Of a DNA stretch of 5,886 nucleotides, positions 1 to 4,127 are shown one piece after another. A program made the translations under genes and the position numbers. The first letter of the stretch is position 1. Each line of letters starts with the position of its first letter. This stretch comes from Methanobacteriota archaeon. GTDB lineage: Archaea; Thermoplasmatota; Poseidoniia; MGIII; CG-Epi1. The stretch lies in NCBI GenBank assembly GCA_003193815.1, contig PSPB01000040.1, forward strand, positions 1-5,886, written 5' to 3'. The notes under the pieces were generated by a model, which saw only the letters and a program-made list of their open reading frames with translations, had not been told where the DNA came from and ran no database searches.

Positions 1-49
1 TTGGCCAGGCTATGCGACCCCCGCACTCAGTTTCCACCCCTCCCGAACC

Positions 50-58
50 TTTAAAATA
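50..58 (+). promoter_or_regulatory. Archaeal TATA-like box upstream of the 605-aa gene
   Basis: The 9-mer TTTAAAATA sits in otherwise GC-rich DNA, preceded by AACC (46-49), which could be part of a BRE. Archaeal transcription usually starts about 25 bases downstream of the box centre, so a start near 78-82 is inferred. That would give a leader of roughly 36-40 nt. The same AACC...TTTAARATAG arrangement recurs before ribB, which supports a real promoter element. No other TATA-like stretch is visible in 1-117. Confidence 0.55.
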
Positions 59-101
59 GATGGTGACTGCCGCGACGACAGCGGGAATCAGCTTTCTGCC
101 C

Positions 102-106
102 AAGGA
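102..106 (+). promoter_or_regulatory. Possible Shine-Dalgarno site, AAGGA
   Basis: AAGGA lies 11 nt before the ATG at 118, slightly far for an ideal ribosome binding site. The start itself is fixed independently by an in-frame TAA at 109-111. Confidence 0.35.
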
Positions 107-117
107 CATAACTCTGT

Positions 118-1935
118 ATGCAAGAAGCCCTTCAGCGTCTCGAAGAGCTAGCCGGTGCAAGCAAACCGCCGTCCTCAGTTGCGCTCTACAAGGGTTCTCC
201 GGCCGAGCGCAAACGGCTGCTAGTTGAGCTCGAACCGCGACTACAGGAGCGCGGGCTGGCGGTGCTTTTGTTCAACGCGCGGCGACACCTGTCGGAGCCG
301 AACCTCGGCGTCCCGCTGGCGCAGCAGCTGCTGCTCCAGTTGCAGAACTTCTCGGATCGCGACAGCACGGTCACCGAAATTACCAACCGGCTGATGGAGG
401 GGCTGGACCAGCTCGCCGTCGTGACGCACGGCACCGCCCGCATGGAGGCGATGCGCGAGTTCGACGCCGCGATGGGGAAGCTGCTCAACCGGCTGGTGAC
501 GCAGCCGCCGCTGGTGGTGCTGGTGCAGGGCGTCGATATGGCTGCTCCCGGGGTGCTGCTGAAGCTGATTGAGTTCATGGCCAGCTACCTTGACCTGCCG
601 CGCTGTATGTTTGTGCTGGCGCTCGGCGAGCGGGCGCTGGAGGGCGACTTGCGTGAGCAGGGCGGCGGCCGCATGCCATACACGCCACAGGAATTCCTCG
701 AGGAGACTTTCACCAGCGTCGTTTCGATTGGCGGCGCAACCGCCCCGCAACCCGGCCCCGGCCCCAGCCTCGACACCGGGCTGGAGCAGAAGCTGGCCGA
801 AGTCCGGGCGGTGGCGCCCGAATTCCACGCCTTGGCCAAGGAGCGGCCCGAGCTGCTCAACGCGGTCGAACGGCTGGTGCGCGGCGCAAATGCGCCCGAG
901 CTGCTGAAGCTGGTCACCGGCAACGCAATTGCACTCGACGCTTACAACAACGGCAACCTGCGGGCGCTGCTCGCGCGGGAGCCCTTCTTTGACCCGCAGC
1001 CAGTCAGCCCTCCGACGGGGCAGTTCGGCGGGGGGCCGGGAGTGGTGACGCTCAACGAGGGACCCCAGTTCGAGGTCTCCTCGGGGCTCGACAGTGAAAG
1101 CGGTGCTGATATCGCCAGCCGCCGACAGAGCGCGGGGCTCGACAGGCACGGCGACAAGATGCCGCGCAACCGGGTTTTCAAGTTGCGTGAGCTGACTGGA
1201 CGCAAGGCGCATTTGCAACAGGGAGAGGAAGGGATGGAACCCGTCCCTCCCCGCAAGGTATCGATACACAAGCGCAAGTCCGCCGCTCGCAAGCGCAAGG
1301 TGCGCAAGGTCAGGCGTGCGCGCAAACAGCCTGCCGGAGAGGAGCTGGGCGTCAGCGTCAAGTCACTGCTCAAACCAGTTCTGGCGGGCGACTATCTCGC
1401 CGCAAAGGAGCTCTGGACTAAGATTCCCGAGCTGCCGCCTGGTGAGCTCGATGAGCTGGTGGAGCTCTACGTGGAAGAGACCAAAAACCGCAGCCAGCGC
1501 GTGCGCGCCACCGCCGCTACGGCGCTGGGAGCCGTGGCGCGGGCAATCAACTTCGAGATGCCCGCCGGCGTGATGGATGCGCTGCTGATACTGACCAACG
1601 ACGCAGTCAAGGACGTCAAGGACGCCGCGGTGGCTGCGATGCGCGAAATCAAGGGCAACAGCAGCGAGCCCGCGTTCGAGCACGGGATTGGCGGCAGCGT
1701 GCCCTCCTTTACGCCGGTCGACACCGGCTCCCCAACGGTGCGCGAAAGCGGAGCCGACCTGCCGACATTCATGCCTGTAGACGACGACGCACCCACCTTC
1801 AAAGCGGTCGCGGATGAGCCATCGTTCGAGGCAGTCGATGAGGATGTGCCGGTCTTCCAGCCGGTCGAGGATGACGCTCCCAAGTTCAAGGCTGTCAAGG
1901 ATAAACAGCCCAAGTTCAAGGTCCTCGACGACTAG
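118..1935 (+). CDS. Unrecognised protein: decayed KAP-like NTPase domain, basic patch, HEAT-like region and C-terminal P-x-F repeats
   Basis: Function unknown; no signal peptide or membrane segment, so probably cytoplasmic. Residues about 17-203 follow the layout of KAP-family P-loop NTPases. VALYKGSPAERKRLL (21-35) lies where Walker A belongs, FNARRH (52-57) matches the usual FNAWRH-like element, LVVLVQGVD (132-140) lies at Walker B, and FVLALGERAL (165-174) and FLEETF (193-198) match later conserved elements. The GK[ST] of Walker A and the acidic DD of Walker B are missing, so nucleotide hydrolysis is unlikely. Residues 290-375 look disordered. Residues 379-403 are very rich in Lys/Arg. Residues 410-512 form about two to three HEAT-like helical pairs. 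The tail 529-604 holds seven P-x-F-x-x-V motifs in an acidic context. The in-frame TAA at 109-111 makes ATG 118 the earliest possible start. A scaffold or nucleic-acid-associated role is possible but is inference; the KAP assignment comes from motif order only. Confidence 0.9.
   Translation: MQEALQRLEELAGASKPPSSVALYKGSPAERKRLLVELEPRLQERGLAVLLFNARRHLSEPNLGVPLAQQLLLQLQNFSDRDSTVTEITNRLMEGLDQLAVVTHGTARMEAMREFDAAMGKLLNRLVTQPPLVVLVQGVDMAAPGVLLKLIEFMASYLDLPRCMFVLALGERALEGDLREQGGGRMPYTPQEFLEETFTSVVSIGGATAPQPGPGPSLDTGLEQKLAEVRAVAPEFHALAKERPELLNAVERLVRGANAPELLKLVTGNAIALDAYNNGNLRALLAREPFFDPQPVSPPTGQFGGGPGVVTLNEGPQFEVSSGLDSESGADIASRRQSAGLDRHGDKMPRNRVFKLRELTGRKAHLQQGEEGMEPVPPRKVSIHKRKSAARKRKVRKVRRARKQPAGEELGVSVKSLLKPVLAGDYLAAKELWTKIPELPPGELDELVELYVEETKNRSQRVRATAATALGAVARAINFEMPAGVMDALLILTNDAVKDVKDAAVAAMREIKGNSSEPAFEHGIGGSVPSFTPVDTGSPTVRESGADLPTFMPVDDDAPTFKAVADEPSFEAVDEDVPVFQPVEDDAPKFKAVKDKQPKFKVLDD
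1252..1326 (+). other. Lys/Arg-rich basic patch within the 605-aa protein
   Basis: Residues 379-403 are dominated by K and R in RK / KRK / RKRK clusters, with no acidic residue. Such tracts commonly bind nucleic acid or acidic partners. The acidic repeat tail of the same protein could also be an intramolecular partner. Both readings are inference. Confidence 0.6.
1345..1653 (+). other. HEAT-like helical repeat region within the 605-aa protein
   Basis: Residues 410-512 read as paired amphipathic helices. They include a VRATAATALGAVA stretch (462-474) and a VKDAAVAAMREI stretch (500-511). Both match the second-helix pattern of HEAT repeats (V-[RK]-x-x-A-x-x-A-[LM]). HEAT repeats are protein-protein interaction surfaces. 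The region is short, so the exact repeat number is uncertain. Confidence 0.5.
1702..1929 (+). repeat. Seven tandem P-x-F-x-x-V peptide motifs encoded at the 3' end of the 605-aa gene
   Basis: The motifs are PSFTPVD (residues 529), PTFMPVD (549), PTFKAVA (559), PSFEAVD (568), PVFQPVE (578), PKFKAVK (588) and PKFKVLD (598). Spacing is close to 10 residues for the last six. Linkers are acidic early on and become lysine-rich in the last two copies. The last copy ends one residue before the stop. The DNA copies have diverged, so this is repetition at the protein level rather than a recent tandem duplication. Confidence 0.8.
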
Positions 1936-1946
1936 TTAGTTACGTA

Positions 1947-1951
1947 TTTTT
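1947..1951 (+). terminator. Possible T-run transcription terminator
   Basis: A TTTTT run lies 11 bases after the stop of the 605-aa gene. Short T-runs can be enough for termination in archaea. The run is only five bases, so this is a weak call. It is the only candidate between the two transcription units. Confidence 0.3.
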
Positions 1952-1964
1952 GCGTAGCTACGCA
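1951..1964. promoter_or_regulatory. Perfect 14-bp palindrome, candidate operator of the rib operon
   Basis: TGCGTAGCTACGCA is identical to its own reverse complement. It ends 4 bases before the TATA-like box of ribB, over the BRE position, where a bound regulator could block or assist TFB/TBP. A partial third half-site, GTTACGTA (1939-1946), matches the right flank TACGCAAC (1959-1966) as an inverted repeat with one mismatch. Archaeal riboflavin genes are often controlled by RbkR, a regulator fused to riboflavin kinase. Assignment to RbkR here is only a hypothesis. Confidence 0.5.
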
Positions 1965-1968
1965 ACCG

Positions 1969-1977
1969 TTTAAGATA
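1969..1977 (+). promoter_or_regulatory. TATA-like box of the rib operon; transcript probably leaderless
   Basis: TTTAAGATA spans -27 to -19 relative to the GTG of ribB. Preceded by AACCG (1964-1968), it resembles the box at 50-58. At the normal archaeal TATA-to-start distance, transcription would begin at or within a few bases of the GTG. There is no Shine-Dalgarno-like sequence before that GTG. A leaderless mRNA is inferred. Confidence 0.6.
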
Positions 1978-1995
1978 GCGCGCGGGTCGCGCAGC

Positions 1996-2700
1996 GTGGA
2001 CGCTACCATCGCGAAGCCGGTCGAGGCTGCCGCAGCCGCTTTGCGGGCGGGCGAACCGCTGCTACTCTACGACGCGCCGGGGCGCGAGGGTGAGACCGAC
2101 ATCGTCTTCGCCGCCCGGCACGCGACGCCAGAGCGAGTGCGGCTGCTGCGGCAGCGCGGCGGGGGGCTAGTCTTCATCGCTGTCGCGCATGATGCGGCGG
2201 AGCGGCTGGGGCTGCCGTTCATGGACGCTGTGCTCGATTCGGCGGCCGCCGATTTCCCGGCACTGTCCGCGCTGCGCGCGCATGACCTGCCGTACGACAG
2301 CCGCTCGTCGTTCTCGCTCTGGCTGAACGCGCGCGACACTTACACCGGCATCACCGACCGCGACCGCGCGCGCACCGTCGCCGCCTTCGGCGAGCTGGCT
2401 GCCGCAGGGCTCGAGCCGGACGCGGCGCAGCTGCTGCTGGGCGAACGGTTCCGGTCACCGGGACACGTGCCGGTCTGCGTCGCGCATCCCGACGGGCTGG
2501 CGGGGCGGCAGGGGCACACCGAGCTGATGGTCGCGCTGGCGGAGATGGCCGGGCTGCCGCCGGTCGCCTTCGGGTGCGAGATGCTCGCTGACGACGGGGG
2601 GCGGCTGCCGCCTGAGGCGGCAGCCGCATGGGCCGAAGCCGGGGGACATCCTTTTTTGGAGGGGCATGAAATTGTTGCCGCGTGGGACACAAGCGCGTAG
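1996..2700 (+). CDS. ribB: 3,4-dihydroxy-2-butanone 4-phosphate synthase, archaeal type
   Basis: Converts ribulose 5-phosphate to 3,4-dihydroxy-2-butanone 4-phosphate and formate, supplying the four-carbon unit of riboflavin; cytoplasmic and Mg-dependent. At 234 residues it matches the stand-alone archaeal enzymes, with no GTP cyclohydrolase II fusion. Visible motifs are the acidic loop REGETD (30-35), PYDSRSSFS (99-107), TGITDRDR (117-124), FRSPGHV (152-158), RQGHTE (171-176) and CEM (194-196), in family order. The GTG start aligns with known N-termini, and no ATG or GTG lies between it and the upstream promoter. It is the first gene of a four-gene rib operon, under the promoter and palindrome just upstream, and its end overlaps ribL by 19 nt. 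The C-terminal part is very alanine- and GC-rich and encodes a perfect hairpin (2601-2627). Identification is secure. Confidence 0.96.
   Translation: MDATIAKPVEAAAAALRAGEPLLLYDAPGREGETDIVFAARHATPERVRLLRQRGGGLVFIAVAHDAAERLGLPFMDAVLDSAAADFPALSALRAHDLPYDSRSSFSLWLNARDTYTGITDRDRARTVAAFGELAAAGLEPDAAQLLLGERFRSPGHVPVCVAHPDGLAGRQGHTELMVALAEMAGLPPVAFGCEMLADDGGRLPPEAAAAWAEAGGHPFLEGHEIVAAWDTSA
2601..2627 (+). repeat. Perfect inverted repeat (12-13 bp arms) inside ribB
   Basis: GCGGCTGCCGCC and GGCGGCAGCCGC flank the triplet TGA, giving 12 paired bases (13 complementary around a single central G). It sits 54 nt before the ribL start. It encodes residues around 202-211 of RibB, a poorly conserved part of the family. 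As RNA it should fold stably. A role in coupling, processing or stability is only conjecture. Confidence 0.75.
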
Positions 2701-3119
2701 TAGCCACCGGGGTCTTCGACCTGCTGCACCCCGGACACATCCATTTCCTGCGAGCCGCCCGCGAACTGGGCGACGAACTGGTAGTGATTATCGCCAACGA
2801 CGCGACGGTGCGACGCATGAAGCGCGAGCCGGTCGTGCCGGCCACAATCCGGGCCGAGATGGTTGCGGCGCTGAAGCCGGTCGACCACGCGGTGGTAGGG
2901 CGCGAGGGCGACATGCTCGACATCATCGTGGAGGAAATCAGGCCGCACATCATCGCGCTGGGGCACGACCAGGAGCTGTTCGAGCCGAAGGCGCTGGAGG
3001 CGAAGCTGGCCGAGCGCGGCCACGTTGCGAAGGTCGTGCGGCTGCCGAAGCTGGAGCATGGCCTAGCGGGGACGCGCAAAATCGTGGCGCGCATCCTGCG
3101 CATCTTCGGACAGGAGTAG
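2682..3119 (+). CDS. ribL: FAD synthase (FMN adenylyltransferase), archaeal RibL
   Basis: Transfers AMP from ATP to FMN to make FAD; cytoplasmic. A 145-residue nucleotidyltransferase of the cytidylyltransferase-like fold. GVFDLLHPGH (10-19) holds the HxGH signature, LGHDQ (93-97) is the second nucleotide-site element, and GTRKI (130-134) takes the place of the ISSTxI-type motif near the end. Relatives of similar size include glycerol-3-phosphate cytidylyltransferase; the archaeal rib-operon context decides for RibL. The frame is closed by a TGA at 2667-2669, leaving GTG 2682 as the only upstream start. It overlaps ribB by 19 nt and has no well-placed Shine-Dalgarno (GGAGG at 2658-2662 is 19 nt away), so translation is probably coupled to ribB. 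The protein contains no cysteine at all. The kinase that makes its FMN substrate is not in this window. Confidence 0.92.
   Translation: MGHKRVVATGVFDLLHPGHIHFLRAARELGDELVVIIANDATVRRMKREPVVPATIRAEMVAALKPVDHAVVGREGDMLDIIVEEIRPHIIALGHDQELFEPKALEAKLAERGHVAKVVRLPKLEHGLAGTRKIVARILRIFGQE
3112..3116 (+). promoter_or_regulatory. Shine-Dalgarno site for ribE, AGGAG
   Basis: AGGAG sits 4 nt before the ATG at 3121 and just ahead of the ribL stop codon, supporting both the start choice and re-initiation within the operon. Confidence 0.5.
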
Positions 3120-3120
3120 G

Positions 3121-3732
3121 ATGTTCACCGGCATCGTAACCACCACTGGCACGCTGCGCGCCGTCGAGAACGACGGCGCGCAGCGCATCGCGGTCGAACC
3201 ACCCGCTGGCTTCGCCGACGGCATCGCGACCGGCGCAAGCGTCGCAGTCGACGGCGCCTGCCTGACGGTCAGCGCGATTGGCAACGGCGCGCTGGAGTTC
3301 GACGTCGTCGCCGAAACACTCGCGCGCACAACGCTCGGCGAGCGGCTTGCCGACGGGGGCGCAGTGAACCTAGAGCGCTCCGCGCGGCTAGGCGACGAAG
3401 TGGGCGGCCACCTGCTCTCGGGCCACGTCTCGACCGTCGCCGAAGTCGTCGCGGTCGAGACTGGCGAGGGCGTGCACGACCTGCGGCTGCGCGTCGGGGG
3501 CAACGCAATCGCCTGCATCTTCGAGAAGGGCTTCGTGGCCATTGACGGCATCTCGCTCACCGTCGGCCGCACCTGGCCCGCGGAAGGCGAGTTCATTGTG
3601 CATATTATTCCCGAGACGCTGGCGCGCACCACGATTGGTGCGCGCCAGCCGGGCGACCGGCTCAACGTCGAGATTGACGCAACGACGCGCGCGGTCGTCG
3701 AGACCGTCACGCGCATCATGGAGGCCCGGTGA
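3121..3732 (+). CDS. ribE: Riboflavin synthase, bacterial alpha-subunit type
   Basis: Dismutates two 6,7-dimethyl-8-ribityllumazine molecules into riboflavin and the ribitylaminouracil that RibH reuses. At 203 residues it has the two tandem lumazine-binding barrels of the bacterial family. Barrel one runs from MFTGIV through GACLTV (45-50), ETLARTTLG (65-73) and GGHLLSGHV (95-103). Barrel two has EKGFVAIDGISLTV (135-148), IPETLARTTIG (163-173) and EIDATTRAVVETV (184-196). Counterparts of E. coli residues implicated in substrate binding are present: Phe2, Ser40, Cys47, His102, and Ser145/Thr147 in barrel two. This is unlike the short, RibH-related archaeal RibC. The IDGISLT and EIDxxTxAVVxTV stretches recall the E. 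coli enzyme, suggesting ancient transfer from bacteria. It starts 1 nt after ribL and overlaps ribH by 4 nt. Also called ribC in enterobacteria. Confidence 0.96.
   Translation: MFTGIVTTTGTLRAVENDGAQRIAVEPPAGFADGIATGASVAVDGACLTVSAIGNGALEFDVVAETLARTTLGERLADGGAVNLERSARLGDEVGGHLLSGHVSTVAEVVAVETGEGVHDLRLRVGGNAIACIFEKGFVAIDGISLTVGRTWPAEGEFIVHIIPETLARTTIGARQPGDRLNVEIDATTRAVVETVTRIMEAR
3618..3649 (+). repeat. Perfect inverted repeat (14-bp arms, 4-nt loop) inside ribE
   Basis: GCTGGCGCGCACCA (3618-3631) and TGGTGCGCGCCAGC (3636-3649) are exact reverse complements around the loop CGAT. The repeat encodes the conserved LARTTIGARQP segment of barrel two. The homologous segment of barrel one (near 3316-3340) shows no such symmetry, so the protein motif alone does not force it. 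It lies 79 nt before the ribH start. Role unknown. Confidence 0.8.
3720..3724 (+). promoter_or_regulatory. Shine-Dalgarno site for ribH, GGAGG
   Basis: GGAGG lies 4 nt before the GTG at 3729, inside the end of ribE. It is the strongest ribosome binding site of the operon and supports the GTG start with its 4-nt GTGA overlap. Confidence 0.6.
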
Positions 3733-4127
3733 AGCGCATCGCGCTGGTCTGCGGCAGCTACCACCGCGAGGCGGTCGCCCGCATGGCGGCCGCGGCGAGG
3801 GAGCGCACCGGCGAACTGGGGCTCGAGGTCGTCGCCGAGCAGTGGGTGCCGGGCGCGCTGGAGTGCCCGCTGGCACTGCAACGGCTACTGGCGCGCGACG
3901 ACATCGCTGGTGCGGTGCTGCTCGGCATCATCGAGCGCGGCGAGACGCAACACGGGCTCGTGATGGGGCAGGCGGTCATGCAGGCCGTCGTCAATTTACA
4001 GCTCGCGACCGGAAAGCCGGTCGGCATGGGCGTCATCGGGCCGGGCGCTGAGCCACAGCACATCGAGCCGCGGCTGCTGCCGTATGCACGAAAAGCGGTC
4101 GACGCTGTCGCGGAAATGCTCAGCTAG
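3729..4127 (+). CDS. ribH: 6,7-dimethyl-8-ribityllumazine synthase
   Basis: Condenses 5-amino-6-ribitylaminouracil with 3,4-dihydroxy-2-butanone 4-phosphate, the RibB product, to give the lumazine substrate of RibE. At 132 residues it is close to, slightly shorter than, archaeal RibH. Motifs in order: strand KRIALVCGSYHREAV (2-16), where the family's usual FN is YH (11-12); VPGALECPLA (40-49); and LGIIERGETQHG (65-76), with the conserved catalytic-type His75. GVIGPGAEPQHIEPR (101-115) resembles the archaeal GPG form of the C-terminal loop. The usual QAxER reads QHIEPR, so the phosphate-binding Arg appears shifted by a proline. It is not the archaeal riboflavin synthase RibC, which lacks GETxH. 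It overlaps ribE by 4 nt with a good GGAGG site, and is last in the operon. Its TAG overlaps the stop of the convergent exporter gene. Oligomeric state cannot be read from sequence. Confidence 0.95.
   Translation: MKRIALVCGSYHREAVARMAAAARERTGELGLEVVAEQWVPGALECPLALQRLLARDDIAGAVLLGIIERGETQHGLVMGQAVMQAVVNLQLATGKPVGMGVIGPGAEPQHIEPRLLPYARKAVDAVAEMLS

Noticed and set aside
2..108. Short minus-strand frame starting ATG at 108 and open to the left edge (begins MSLGRKLIPAVVAAVTIYF), which could be a divergent gene with a signal-like N-terminus.
   Set aside because: Only 36 codons are visible, and it would cover the TATA box of the forward gene. It has no convincing promoter of its own and no recognisable family. 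Sequence left of the window would settle it.
241..1269. Long minus-strand open frame of 342 codons opposite the first gene.
   Set aside because: Rich in Gln, His, Arg and Leu with no domain pattern. It is antisense to a frame with clear structure, and such frames are common in GC-rich DNA.
2883..2897. ACCAC-GCG-GTGGT inverted repeat in ribL.
   Set aside because: Five-base arms are expected by chance in DNA this GC-rich.
2340..3103. Long minus-strand open frames of about 240-250 codons opposite ribB and ribL.
   Set aside because: Low-complexity Arg/Pro/Ser/Ala translations, antisense to well-identified enzymes.
2666..3139. Forward frame starting at ATG 2666, close behind GGAGGGG, overlapping all of ribL.
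   Set aside because: Its translation is an Arg/Gly/Ala-rich shadow typical of the wrong frame in GC-rich DNA, whereas the ribL frame has full family motifs. The nearby purine run encodes a conserved-looking part of RibB.
3063..3881. Minus-strand frame of 272 codons opposite ribE and ribH.
   Set aside because: Ser/Thr/Ala/Arg-rich shadow with no motif; the forward strand encodes secure RibE and RibH.
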